Origin: Tenodera sinensis
Lineage: Eukaryota; Arthropoda; Insecta; Mantodea; Mantidae
Length of the DNA: 64,000 bases
Assembly (NCBI GenBank): GCA_030765045.1
Contig: CM060969.1
Location: 49,178,716-49,242,715 of the forward strand
Direction: 5' to 3'
Shown here: piece after piece, positions 1 to 9,264 of the stretch
Numbering within the stretch: position 1 is the first letter of the stretch
How the letters are laid out: every line of letters starts with the position of its first letter
Notes under the pieces: generated by a model
The model's database searches: none
What the model was told of the DNA's origin: nothing
Seen by the model: the letters and a program-made list of their open reading frames with translations, nothing else
Program-made: the position numbers and the translations under genes

Positions 1-294
1 CTTTGGAAGTATATGTGTAGTGTACTGATCCATTTCAAAGTATATTTCCTGTTCTTGTGATATATTGGCTTCTTGTACTGTGAAGACATCTATATCTTGG
101 TCTTTTAATATTTTCATTAGCTCTTGTTTTTTAGGCTGGGACATGCCTCCTGCATTCCATTGTAGAATTCTTAAAGTATTGGAACAATGATGAAATTTGC
201 CTAAAGATGTCCCCACCCGGAGATCCGATTGGGGGACAGTTTTAACTCCGGAATGTTTATCTTTAGGACTCATATTCATGTATGTGGCTTTCAT
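1..294 (-). CDS. Partial apurinic-type endonuclease, N-terminus (LINE family A)
   Basis: An open minus-strand frame begins at the ATG at 294-292 and runs 98 codons to the window edge. It contains the typical N-terminus of a LINE exonuclease/endonuclease/phosphatase domain: LRILQWNAGG (the catalytic Asn motif), then KKQEL, then DVFTVQEANI (the conserved Glu). In this enzyme class the protein nicks target DNA to prime reverse transcription. The upstream in-frame region to 571 has stops, so this ATG is the best start. The reverse transcriptase and RNase H would lie to the left of the window. The last codons (Leu-Pro-Lys) are exactly where the deleted copy at 28.7 kb resumes. This is a transposon gene, not a host gene. 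Confidence 0.75.
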   Translation of the reverse strand, partial: MKATYMNMSPKDKHSGVKTVPQSDLRVGTSLGKFHHCSNTLRILQWNAGGMSQPKKQELMKILKDQDIDVFTVQEANISQEQEIYFEMDQYTTHILPK

Positions 295-571
295 GTAACT
301 GTTTTCTTAACGGGCACCAGTTTTACAATGTGGCAGTTACATCACCCGACTTAAACCCCCATTTTGCAAGGGGGACCACACCTATCGTTGGTCAACGGGT
401 CCATCGGACCTAGCCGGGAGGACTAAATAGATGATATTTAGATCCACCGACCTTCCCCTCATGTGCCTCTGAGGGACGCTGTTGTGCTGTGATAGGGCAG
501 CACATATGTAAATGACATTTCCTCCATTTTAGATGAAACAGTTATACCGCTGTGATTCGGTAGGAAGATGT
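1..571 (-). mobile_element. 5' end of a family-A non-LTR retrotransposon, cut by the window edge
   Basis: Positions about 371-571 are nearly identical to 28698-28891, the 5' end of the longer family-A LINE. Both copies lose similarity right after the same CGGT, at 571 and 28891, which fixes the 5' end of the element. The element reads on the minus strand and continues past position 1. This copy keeps about 350 bp (10-359) that the 25-28.9 kb copy has lost, including the start of the endonuclease ORF. Confidence 0.85.
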
Positions 572-827
572 AGGATTTGTCATAATTCATGCTGTATGAT
601 GTATATACAATAAGAAGTGCATATACAATATGTAGTTAATTACAATAAATAGTACAATTCTTCCTAATTTTACAATAGTGAATTTCTTCTTCTAAAGTCA
701 ATCGTGGTCTGACTGCAAGTGATGTCACTGGTGAACTAGTTCTCTTCTGTCAGTTTTATCTCTCAATCACATGAAACAGAAAAAAAAGTCATTAGTTGAA
801 TGTTTAAGGCTACTATTATATAATTTC

Positions 828-1265
828 TCAAGACTTATCTATATAACTCATATATTCTTCCACTGAGTAGAACTGGTTGAGATTTAGAAATTTGTGAATT
901 TCCTTTTTAAACCTAGTTTCTGATTTAATACTCTTTAGATGTTCAGGGAGTTGGTTATATATTTTTATGCCACTGTATTTAAATGATTTCTGGAAAAGTT
1001 TAGTTCTATGGGCCTTTATATAGTTCGTTTTTGTTCCTGGTGTTATGGGCATGTATATCTGTGTTCGTTGTTAATGCTACCCAAATTGCCTTTAACATGA
1101 ATTAACATTTCTTTTATGTAGAGGCTTGGAAAAGTGAGTATGTTTAATAGCTTAAAATACTCTCTACAGCTTTCTCTAGGAGAGATACCCACTATGATTC
1201 TTTGCGCTCTCTTTTGTAATTTGAAAATTGAATCACTATAACTTAATTTCCCCATAGCTTTATTC
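828..1265 (-). pseudogene. C-terminal domain of LINE family B polyprotein
   Basis: Two minus-strand frames carry the usual region downstream of the RT in CR1/Jockey-like LINEs: SIFKLQKRAQRIIVG, RESCREYF, LTFPSLYIKE, then NYIKAHRTKLFQKSF and YNQLPEHLKSI. Similar ends occur in many insect LINE proteins. A frame change near 1045 separates the two parts. It joins the RT block at 3490-4068 once the hAT is removed. Confidence 0.75.
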
Positions 1266-1319
1266 CAGGCATCGGCAAACATGTACTCAATGAGGTATCA
1301 GTATGACGTCTCAACATGC

Positions 1320-2000
1320 AACCCGCAATGCACATGATGTAATGTAGAACAGGGGATGACATTGACCTTCGTTCAGAGTCAGTGCTGGACTCGCTTGCTA
1401 CAGAGTACAATAAGGAATAGTACGCATACTTGAATCCAGCTATTTTGGTCTACGATACTTTAGGCAGGCCTAGATATTTGAGCAATATATTTCAATTCAC
1501 TTCTACTTGCAATGTACCGTGTTAATCTAGTGATATATCACAAGTAGCCACTCTCAGTTTAGCACGCAAACTATCATCTGTTAATCGTGATACAAGATTT
1601 TTTGGGATTCAGTTTCTTTTCTTCTACACATTTATTAAATGCTTGAAATAATTCTGTCCCTGTTGTATGTTCCCTAAGTGGAATGACTTCAAGCATATAT
1701 TCTTGTATCGAGAGGTTGTTAGTAACTCCACAAGTGAAATTACCAATTATGCTGTGTCAACGTTGTCAGTGCTTTCATTCAATGCGAGAGAAACGGCTAT
1801 AAATGCATGGACCTCGGTTTGTAGTCTTTTTTCAGTTATTTCTGCTATTTTATGTATCCTTCTCTGTATGGTTCATGGTGATAATGCAATATTACTAAAA
1901 ATATCATATTGTTCAGGGCAAATTATGTTGGCAGCTTTACTCTAACATTTTTTATGAAATCTCCATCACTAAAACACCTCAGTGACTGAGCAATCTCCAA
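1320..2000 (-). pseudogene. hAT/ZBED-like transposase fragment
   Basis: The minus strand has a decayed frame related to ZBED/GTF2IRD2-type hAT transposases: LSPxTIQRRI, AEITEKRLQTEVHAFIA, then SLALNESTDNVDTA followed by a stop, then ISLVELLTTSRY. The catalytic region usually reads ALDESTD; here the first Asp codon is Asn, and a stop replaces the next Gln. Several other stops follow. Only the middle of the protein is recognisable; the zinc-finger N-terminus and the dimerisation C-terminus are not seen. Confidence 0.7.
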
Positions 2001-2446
2001 AGCAACAGCATAGCTGGTGTGAAGTTGTCTATCAGTTATAATATTTGAATTAATATTAGTTGTATTATCTGAATATTTCTCTTTGAGCTGTTGCAGTTGG
2101 TTAGTCTAGTCTAGACCTGAAAAAAAAATGAAATGAATAAAGGACACCACGTCAGTGTTATGCTACTTTAAATCGTGGTGTAAATTTATGAATACATGCT
2201 TGTCTATAATTGTATGGTGATCTTATGACATGTATCATAATGCGGCTTGATGTTCTATTGATGAGTGCCCTTTTTAACTTTAGAGCACAACAAACACCTT
2301 ATGTTCCTTACATGATGAGAGAAGAAATCATCAAAGTTCTATTCTAGATATCAATTTAAGACCAGGAATAATTAGATGCGCTCTAATTCTATGCATATAC
2401 TAAGACTTAAGTTAAATAAACAATATTCTTCAAAGTTATAAATAAA

Positions 2447-2955
2447 TAAATTTATTTTAATTTAATTTAAAAGAAGAGTTAATTAATAACACTGAACAAC
2501 ACTTACAAAATATTTTTCCGGGACGCATTTCGAAGGTTAACTTTCCTCCATTATTAACCGGACAACAACACTGTTTTCAAACTTCTATGAAAGGAAGATA
2601 GTTAAATAGGCTAACAAGTCTTCAGGAAGTTAAATAAAACTTACACGTGGTGGAACATGAACAGTTTAGAAAATGGCGAACGAGGTAAGTGTATTCAATG
2701 AAAACTTCGGATCAAAGAAGCAAGAAATTAAAATGTTCATAAAACTTAACGAGAAAAAGAGGAACACTTTTGCCAACATAAAATTTATTAAAAAATGAGT
2801 TGTTGTCCGGTTGATAATGGAGGAAAGTTAACCTTCGAAACGTGTCCCGGAAAAATATTTTGTAAGTGTTGTTCAGTGTTATTAATTAACTCACCTTTTA
2901 AATTAAATTAATTACAACAACACTGTTTTCAAACTTCTATGAAAGGAAGATAAAG
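2447..2955. repeat. Palindromic repeat P1, copy 1 (inside the hAT)
   Basis: Two arms of about 115 bp (2457-2569 and 2799-2912) are inverted copies of each other, separated by about 230 bp. Each arm runs from an AATTTAATTTAAAAG edge through ACTGAACAACACTTACA to CCGGACAAC. A tail (CTGTTTTCAAACTTCTATGA...GGAAGATA) follows both arms. Possible imperfect target duplication: AAATTTATTTT on the left, AAATTTATCTTTT on the right. Related copies are at 43765-44000 and 54141-54469. The + strand of the right arm carries the hairpin-GAAAC motif at 2807-2850. Confidence 0.85.
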
Positions 2956-3264
2956 AAATTTATCTTTTAAGTCTTAGTATTAAATTACACTTTGACAGAC
3001 ATGTTTAGAAGTGCAGGTAAATACGACAGGACAGTTCGCCTGTGATCGGTGTGTATGCAGTGCCAGTTAAGGCTGCAAGGGAGGGGGAGACAGAGTAAGC
3101 GCTGCCCCTGACACGTCATAGTTGCGAGGCCTGATTGAGTACATGTTTGCCAATGCCTGCTTTATTCCATATAATAGTAGTGGGTGAAAATAAGAGTAAT
3201 AGGAGGTTTTTAGCACTCAACTAGAAACGTGAGACTAACTAGAAAAGGATAAAGTATACTGTAC

Positions 3265-3482
3265 AGCTTGATTATTTAGACCTGACCCTGCTTAGCTGTA
3301 TGCGCAGTAGTCATACTGGTCCACTGTCTTCTGGGAGGGGTCGGTAGTAGCCGGGCAACAAGTGTATGCACAATGCGGGTAACAAAAGCAGGTAAGGAGA
3401 ATATTGCCAGCCTTTCTCCCCCACCCTAGACTACCTTCTCCTCCTCTGCGTTTCTGCAGGGTCAGGTCTAAATAATCAAGCT
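3265..3482. mobile_element. 218-bp MITE with 27-bp TIRs
   Basis: The left end AGCTTGATTATTTAGACCTG and the complement of the right end are identical over at least 27 bp, ending in ACCCTGC. GTAC flanks both sides (3261-3264, 3483-3486). Because GTAC is palindromic, the exact target duplication is ambiguous, but keeping one GTAC restores the LINE-B frame. No coding capacity. It was inserted into LINE family B. Confidence 0.8.
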
Positions 3483-3489
3483 GTACTTA

Positions 3490-4068
3490 ATTTCTTTGTC
3501 AATTTCTCCACATGCTTGTCCCACCTCAGATGTTGGTCAACCCACAGACCCAACAATTTTGCTTCAGCTTCTAGCTTTGTTATTTTTGATCCAAATTTGA
3601 TGCTTGGCAACCCCTGGTGTTTTAGAGTTCTGTTGTGGAATTGTACAGCTACGGTTTTGTCTTCATTGATTATGAGTTTGTTAATTTTAAACCAGTTAGA
3701 AATTTTAATTATTGTGGATGATATATTATCTTCAAGTTTTTACTGTCCTTTCCACTAATGAGTATACTTGTGTCGTCAGCAAAGAGTATAATTTTTATGT
3801 CAGGTTCATCTTTTAAATGGATTGATAGATCATTGATGTAGATCAAAAATAGAAGGGGACCTGGGACTCATCCCTGGGGTACCCCAGAGGATACCTTTCT
3901 TTTTTCTGAAGTTTCTTTTTTCAGAGTCTTATTTTTTATATCTAAATAATCAATTTCTACTACTTGTTCCCTGTTTAAGATATGTAGTAAACCAATTGTA
4001 AGCTATGCCCCTTATTCCACAATTATAGTTTATTGAGCAAAATATCGTGATCTACCATATTGAATGCC
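3490..4068 (-). pseudogene. Reverse transcriptase fragment of LINE family B
   Basis: The minus strand encodes the palm region of a LINE reverse transcriptase: SSGVPQG, a degraded GPLLFLIYINDL, an intact catalytic FADD (3772-3783), then SWFKI-like and KLLGLWVD-like thumb motifs. Several stops and small shifts interrupt it (for example after VPQG and in the thumb), so it is dead. It resembles CR1/Jockey-group reverse transcriptases. I did not assign a clade. Confidence 0.8.
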
Positions 4069-4211
4069 CAGGTAATTGTGCACCTTGACTTTGTGCAGGA
4101 AAGGAAAATCCAAATGCTGTACATTAATTATGTAGTAAATAATTATAGTTCATTTATTAAATCTTGTAAAGGAGTTTATCATTTAGAATGTATTGATTTG
4201 AATTTTTGTAG

Positions 4212-4344
4212 AAAAACCGTAAGCTGATTCCGTGTTATTGGGAAAATCAGCCTGGAGGTTGTCGAAAACCCCACTGCTCTTTTCAGCATAAGAATCCAAG
4301 AGATCCACCTACAGTAGCTGAAATGGAGAAGGCTGCCAAGGAAA
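4212..4344 (+). CDS. ZC3H11A: ZC3H11A-like protein, internal exon with the third CCCH zinc finger
   Basis: The acceptor is at 4210-4211 (TTTTTGTAG) and the donor GTAAGT at 4345. The exon encodes 44 codons plus one base (phase 1 out). It reads LIPCYWENQPGGCRKPHC followed by SFQH: a CCCH finger with spacing C-x8-C-x4-C-x3-H. The segment IPCYWENQPxGC is nearly the same as finger 3 of vertebrate ZC3H11A, an mRNA-export factor linked to the TREX complex that acts in the nucleus. The first two fingers and the start codon must lie upstream; I found no such exon in 1-4211. Family assignment rests on recall of the vertebrate protein plus the downstream exons. The rest of the exon (RDPPTVAEMEKAAKE) is polar. 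Confidence 0.87.
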
Positions 4345-4675
4345 GTAAGTACATCTGGTATACATCTCCATTTCTTAATAATTTTATGGTCCATCATAGT
4401 TTAAGAGTAAAAGCTAATGCATAAACATTGTCTTTCCATGGTGTAGGATCTTCAATATTTCAGAAACTGGAATTGAAAATTTGAAACATTCATTTAACAT
4501 CTGTTACTAAAACTTTCTGTATAATGCCAGGATTTTGATAAACTTACAGTAGCATAGCTTAAAGTGATGGGATGCAACAGGAAAGTATAACACATTATAT
4601 TAAATGGAGCTATTTAGGATCAACTTAACGTGACGTAATGTAAGAGTTTGGCAATGCCAAACTTCTCTTTCACTT

Positions 4676-5235
4676 TGTGGCGGGGATTTATTAAAAAAAA
4701 GATGGTTAACACATATTAGCGTGAATATGGTAGCAAATGGAGCACTGTTTTTGCTAAATGGTGTAAAGTTTGCTGGAGCAGGTGCGATTCCTATCTGCAG
4801 GGGATGTGGTTGCGGAATGGAATGCATAAATCAACGTACTTTTGTTATAAACACATTTATTCGTTCATCTACACTTCTTTTCACAAAGCAATTAGTTAAC
4901 CACTCTTAAAATTGGATAGCGTCCATGCCGGTTAAAAGTTTTTGTAATTCACATTTTCACACGCCATCAACAATTATACGTCTTTACACTTTGAAGTCAT
5001 AGACGCTAATGAAAGTAGTTTTTGGCGTGGGTATAACGCAACACCGCCATTCTTTTGTATTCATCCGCGCAACAGTTCTCATTGGTCGAACTCAAACAAT
5101 TGAGAAGACATTGTCTATTTTGAGTATTGAAAAAATTAGGTCCCTTATACATTCAAATTAAAAGAATTAAAAATTTACACACTCTTATAAAAATATTTAC
5201 ATGAACAATTTTCTATTAGTCAATATTCTGTCTCA
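4676..5235 (-). repeat. 3' LTR of the gag-only retrotransposon
   Basis: 560 bp, + strand TGTGGCGGGG...CTGTCTCA, apparently identical to 9265-9824. On the coding (minus) strand it begins TGAGACAGAATATTG and ends CCCCGCCACA. A related but diverged solo LTR ends at 40528 with the same CAATATTCTGTCTCA. Confidence 0.93.
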
Positions 5236-5254
5236 TATGCCCCTTGTTTTGTTT
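5236..5254 (-). promoter_or_regulatory. Polypurine tract next to the 3' LTR
   Basis: On the minus strand the sequence just inside the 3' LTR is AAACAAAACAAGGGGCATA, directly before TGAGACAG. A purine-rich AAGGGG core at this position is what plus-strand priming requires in LTR retrotransposons. Confidence 0.65.
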
Positions 5255-5439
5255 TTCAAGTTGTCACCTTATATACAATCTTGAAACACAACACAATACT
5301 TCTCCCTACTTCTATGATTCAATCACTTTGTACAATATATATATATTTTTTTCTTTACAGTCTTCTTCACTGTTTGTCTTTGTCCTTTGTTTTGACATGA
5401 TACAACATGTCTTTATAAACTTCACATATTCGATTGCTA

Positions 5440-5935
5440 CACAATGCATTCAATTATTATACAATACATATCCAGTTATTGTACAATATACCCAGTTATC
5501 ATATCACATATGTTGTCATTATACAATACACTTTCAGTCATTATGCAGTACATATCCAGTTATTGTACAATATACCCAGTTATCATATCACATATGTTGT
5601 TATTATACAATACACTTTCAGTCATTATGCAGTACATATCCAGTTATTGTACAACACATTTGATTACTACACAACATGTCCAATTATCATACAATACATA
5701 TTCAGTTATTGCACAATATATCCTGCTATCATAACACCTATGTGTTCTGTTTTAATGCAATACATATTCAGTTATTACACAATACACATTCAGTTTTTTT
5801 TTGCATAAAGCATTTAGTTATTACTCAACATATTCAGTTATTACACAATATATCCAGTTATCATACAATATATATTCAGTTATTGTACAATACATATTCA
5901 GTTTTTATACAACACAGACTCAGTTATTGTACATT
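5440..5935. repeat. AT-rich minisatellite with 21-bp units and 84-bp higher-order period
   Basis: Variants of CAGTTATTGTACAATACATAT recur about every 21 bp. A larger block repeats at 84-bp spacing (CCAGTTATT at 5472, 5556 and 5640), then decays into single 18-24-bp variants to about 5935. It lies between the gag ORF and the 3' LTR. The unit length is a multiple of three, which creates spurious long plus-strand reading frames. Confidence 0.85.
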
Positions 5936-5959
5936 TGACATTGACACAAATATAATTTA

Positions 5960-6891
5960 AGTGTTTCATGTGGTTTTTGACTTGTATTCTTTGCTATGAG
6001 GAGAGAAAAACAGGATACAAGTTCTGAGCTAATGATTATGATCTTATTTATGGCAATACTTTATTCAGTTCTTTGCCTTCTTTGTCTTATGAGCTTATGT
6101 ATAGGCAGGTTATTGAGTCGGTTCTTAAACTCTGATGTTACATATGATACTAATTTTCTTAATTGGGTTATTTTTCATTGCTGTTTGGTTCAACATTTCT
6201 TCGAGCTTAGCATTGGCTATATTCATCTTAATTCATGGGCATTGTTTTTCTGGTTATAGTTTTCCTCATTTCACTAATTGTCATCTCTTTGTCTCTTATT
6301 TCTATAAGAGAAAACTTCTATACTTACAATTATTCTGTAATTGTATTATTTTTCTTCTCCATTTACCCTCGACATCTTTGTGTCGAAATATTATATCTTT
6401 TTCATCATAATCAATTCATTTTTATTTTTGTCCCTGACATCCTTATGTCAAAAACATATTATCTTCCGTCGCTATGATTCATTTATTTAATGACAATCAG
6501 TGTCCTCATCTGTCTTTGTTGACAATGCTCTTTGTGGTCGATATAGCCAATGACTATGTTGATTTTCTTCCTTGTTGTAATCCTATTTTGAATATAATTT
6601 TCTATAAGTAACCCATCAAAAATTGTTATCTTTCTTTCATCTCCACTACTCCTGCCTTACACATTTGTTGACAAAGGTTATTTGGCTCTTTCTTTGTATG
6701 GCTTCAATTTATTTTTGTGGTATCTTCCTACCAACTTGCCATTTGTATTCTGTAGCTCATATGTGTGGTCACCCAGCTGTTTTGTTATGACCAGTGGTTC
6801 CATCTTCCTCTTCGTGTAGCCATCATGGTGTCGATGTCAATTGTAAGTTGCCGAGATTTTGTTGTTTGTCATTCACTCGGTTGGGACGAAC
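5960..6891. other. Non-coding interior of the gag-only element
   Basis: Between the minisatellite and the gag stop I see no pol-like motif on the minus strand, where pol would be expected. Stops are frequent in all three frames. Two short GACATC...TGTC-type inverted motifs occur near 6370 and 6437. I assign no function. Confidence 0.6.
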
Positions 6892-8976
6892 TTAGTTGTT
6901 GTAATTTCCCTGAGTGTTGGTGGTGGTTGTCTCTGTATTCTGTGTAGTATCTGCCCTATTTGGCACATCTTCTTCTACTTCCTGCTGTCTTGTGTTGTTA
7001 GTGTACCATTGGTCTCTGCCCCTTTGGCGTGAACCTCTGTCATATGACGGTCTGTGGTTGTTCGAGTGTTCCCTACTGAATCGTATGTGATTCACTTGAT
7101 GGATATGGTCTCCTGGTCTTCCACGATCATATGTATATGTTTGGTGTCTCGTTTCACCCCTCGGTATTGTGTCGTGGTACCGCTGTCTTGTGTTCTCCAT
7201 CCTCTCGCCATGATTATGTGGTTGTGGGAAATGGTGTGCCCCTCTCCCCCTTTCATGGGTACTCCTAGTATTTGTACGTTCTCCTTCGCTTTGGTTGTTC
7301 GTAGCCGTGTTTCGGTTTAGGATGGGTGAGTTTGGGTGACCGTTCCTATGTCTATGTTCATTAGGTCGACCATTTTGTGTTTCGAAGGCTGTCAGCAGTT
7401 CTATCATATCTGCAAAATCTACCGGCCTTGCAACAATTAATCCTGTTCTCACTGTGTCTGGGAAATGTCTCGTTATGCTGGCAATTAGTTCTGCCTCCGA
7501 CAAGTTAGGGTCTAATAGCTTTCCTTTGTTGGCTACTTTCATGAAATAGTCGACTAATGACAATCCTTTGGCTGGATCGTATCTACCTGTCGCTAGCTCT
7601 ACCCTAGTTTGGTTTTGTTTAGCTGGGCCCCAATATCTTGATAGGAATAAATTTCTGAATGAGCTATAAGACTCGTGACCAGCTAGTGTTAACCTGAGCC
7701 ATTCTAATGCCTTGTTTTTTAAGCTTTTCTTTACTATCATCATCCTAAGCTCGTTTGGTATCCTTTTCACTTTAAAGTATTCCTCCATCTCTTTAACAAA
7801 GAGTTTTGGATCGTCTCCCTTCTCCTCGTCAAATGTAGGTGGTGTAATTTCATGCAATATGCTGTTGGTGTAACATGTGTTATGTGTTGTGTCATTGTTT
7901 GGTTGTGAACCCCTCTCTCTGTATGGTGAGTCAACATTTTGTACATTACTCAAGTAACTCTCATCTTGTACATTACTTACATCTAAATCATCTTGTCTTT
8001 GTAATGCCTTCACAACATCATTTACATTAGCCAAATTTTCTTTCCCTTTTTTCATTTCTTCACAAATTGATTTTAAATCATTCTTTATTTCTAAGTGGCT
8101 TTGTTTCATATTATTTATAGCATCCTGTTGTGAAAGCATCACATCATTCATTGTCTTAATTTTAGGAACTACTATTTGTTCTACAGTTTCATTAATAATG
8201 TCTTTCTTTACAACCTCAATCTCTTTCCTTAATTCCTCAGTTATTTCTGTTTTTACATTTGTTATCTTACAGTCTACACTTGTATTACATTCTGTTATTT
8301 CATCCCTACATCTAGCAATTTCTTCTTCCAACACTATTTTATTCTCTTTCATCTCTGATTCTATCTTTCCCATCCTATCTCCTACCATTTCTATCCTAGC
8401 TTCTAAGGCTTCCTTTGTTTCATTTAAGTTTTTGTGAACTAATTTTAAATTAGTTTCCATTACTTTCATATTTTCTTTACACTCCTGTCTTCCTAATTCT
8501 ATTTTCTGTTCTAGGTTCTGTCTACCTAATTCCATTTTCTGTTCTAAGTCTTTTCTCACTTCCTCCATTTTCTGACCTATCTCTTCCTTATTCTGTTCCA
8601 GTTTCTGACCTAAACTTTGTTCTATATCCTGTTTCAATTCCATGTTATTTTGTTTCATTTTCTGACCTAAACTTTGTTCTATGTCCTGTTTTAATTCTGC
8701 ATTATTTTGCTCCATTTTCTGACCTAATTCTACCTTGTTTTGTTCCAGTTTCTGACCTATTTCCTTCATATTCTGTTCTAGTCTTTCAAATATCATCATC
8801 ATTAACCTTTGATCTTTGCTTATTTCCGCCTGTTCATCTTCTAATCCTTCCTGATAACTAGGCCTATCTGCCCCTTCCCCCACTCCTGTTTCTATCTCTT
8901 TTCGCGACATTATAATTCCTTTATCTAATTCACTTTTGGTTAAAAGTCCCACTACTTTTCCACTTCTAAGTATCAT
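6892..8976 (-). CDS. Gag-like protein of the LTR retrotransposon (694 aa)
   Basis: The ORF is intact. Residues about 50-330 form a long coiled coil with repeated heptad-like units (QKMEQNNAELKQDIEQSLG and variants; a block of about 60 bp is duplicated at 8611-8740). Residues about 375-545 match the retrotransposon Gag capsid fold: PTFDEEKGDDPKLF, ALEWLRLTL, SFRNLFLSRYWG, ELATGRYDPAKG, LSEAELIASITRHFP. The C-terminal 150 residues are rich in Arg, His, Asn and Gln and could bind nucleic acid, but there is no CCHC zinc knuckle, unlike many Gags. The expected role is to package the element's RNA in virus-like particles. The start is the first ATG of the frame; a shorter upstream frame (8966-9205) overlaps it by 11 bp. 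No protease or pol follows. Confidence 0.85.
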   Translation of the reverse strand: MILRSGKVVGLLTKSELDKGIIMSRKEIETGVGEGADRPSYQEGLEDEQAEISKDQRLMMMIFERLEQNMKEIGQKLEQNKVELGQKMEQNNAELKQDIEQSLGQKMKQNNMELKQDIEQSLGQKLEQNKEEIGQKMEEVRKDLEQKMELGRQNLEQKIELGRQECKENMKVMETNLKLVHKNLNETKEALEARIEMVGDRMGKIESEMKENKIVLEEEIARCRDEITECNTSVDCKITNVKTEITEELRKEIEVVKKDIINETVEQIVVPKIKTMNDVMLSQQDAINNMKQSHLEIKNDLKSICEEMKKGKENLANVNDVVKALQRQDDLDVSNVQDESYLSNVQNVDSPYRERGSQPNNDTTHNTCYTNSILHEITPPTFDEEKGDDPKLFVKEMEEYFKVKRIPNELRMMIVKKSLKNKALEWLRLTLAGHESYSSFRNLFLSRYWGPAKQNQTRVELATGRYDPAKGLSLVDYFMKVANKGKLLDPNLSEAELIASITRHFPDTVRTGLIVARPVDFADMIELLTAFETQNGRPNEHRHRNGHPNSPILNRNTATNNQSEGERTNTRSTHERGRGAHHFPQPHNHGERMENTRQRYHDTIPRGETRHQTYTYDRGRPGDHIHQVNHIRFSREHSNNHRPSYDRGSRQRGRDQWYTNNTRQQEVEEDVPNRADTTQNTETTTTNTQGNYNN

Positions 8977-9205
8977 TAACTAATAGGAATAAGATAAAGA
9001 TACAAAAATTTTGGATCCTACTTTTTTTTTTCTGCTGGTTCTTCGTCCGGTTATTTACGTCTCCTGGGTAGTTGGTTTCACTAGATGATCTCCGGTGTTT
9101 TTCCCCCGTTGATTCTCCGTGTATCGATGTTTTGTTGATATCAGACGATGGTCTAATGGCGTCTTTCTCCTTCACGATGAGATAGCGTTGTTTTGGTGTT
9201 AGCAC
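8966..9205 (-). CDS. Short leader ORF upstream of gag (79 aa), uncertain
   Basis: A minus-strand frame of 79 codons begins 33 bp inside the primer-binding site and overlaps the start of gag by 11 bp. It is polar and basic (ENTRY-like features absent; residues include RTKNQQKKKSRIQ). It could be a leader peptide, a slightly different gag start joined by frameshift, or chance. No family recognised. The element is young, so an open frame by itself is weak evidence. Confidence 0.3.
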   Translation of the reverse strand: MLTPKQRYLIVKEKDAIRPSSDINKTSIHGESTGEKHRRSSSETNYPGDVNNRTKNQQKKKSRIQNFCIFILFLLVNDT

Positions 9206-9237
9206 TTCGCACTCTCAATTTTGCATTCCACTCCAAA

Positions 9238-9262
9238 TTCGCGCTCCACGTTGGGCAAGCCA
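9238..9262 (-). promoter_or_regulatory. tRNA-Lys-like primer-binding site
   Basis: Two bases inside the 5' LTR, the minus strand reads TGGCTTGCCCAACGTGGAGC. From memory of animal tRNA-Lys(CUU), the complement of the 3' end is TGGCGCCCAACGTGGGGC; this site matches closely apart from two extra bases after TGGC and one substitution. The position fits a minus-strand DNA primer site. Tested only by eye. Confidence 0.65.
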
Positions 9263-9264
9263 TT

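Larger units (their letters stand above)
1266..3159 (-). mobile_element. hAT DNA transposon, complete ends, dead
   Basis: Terminal inverted repeats of about 30 bp: left end 1266 reads CAGGCATCGGCAAACATGTA, and the right end (3159, complement) reads CAGGCATTGGCAAACATGTA. This is the usual hAT CAG...GGCAAAC type. The element is flanked by a perfect 8-bp duplication CTTTATTC (1258-1265 and 3160-3167), the hAT hallmark. It sits inside LINE family B and contains a palindromic repeat (2447-2955), which inflates its length to 1894 bp. Confidence 0.9.
780..4070 (-). mobile_element. Family-B non-LTR retrotransposon fossil, split by two insertions
   Basis: Minus-strand LINE remnant in three blocks: 3483-4068 (RT), 3160-3264 (linker) and 780-1265 (C-terminal part). 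Removing the hAT at 1266-3159 and the MITE at 3265-3482, with one target duplication each, rejoins the reading frame (KKLS followed by TVYFIL at the MITE junction). The element is 5'-truncated near 4068, where RT similarity stops. The 3' end is not sharply defined and may lie near the A-rich stretch at 780. Confidence 0.75.

Noticed and set aside
2807..2850. A canonical active hammerhead ribozyme
   Set aside because: The CUGANGA core is not present (UUGAUAAU instead) and helix III would be one base pair, so activity cannot be claimed from sequence.
3516..3758. Plus-strand frame at 3516
   Set aside because: It is the antisense of the LINE-B reverse transcriptase.
1..4211. Upstream exons with CCCH fingers 1 and 2
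   Set aside because: No such motif was seen on the plus strand; this part is filled by transposons.
5244..5960. Long overlapping plus-strand frames rich in Tyr, Ser and Ile
   Set aside because: They are translations of the 21-bp minisatellite. Because the unit is divisible by three, all frames stay open.
6892..8976. Host gene with coiled coil
   Set aside because: It lies between identical LTRs with PBS and PPT, and has a Gag capsid domain.
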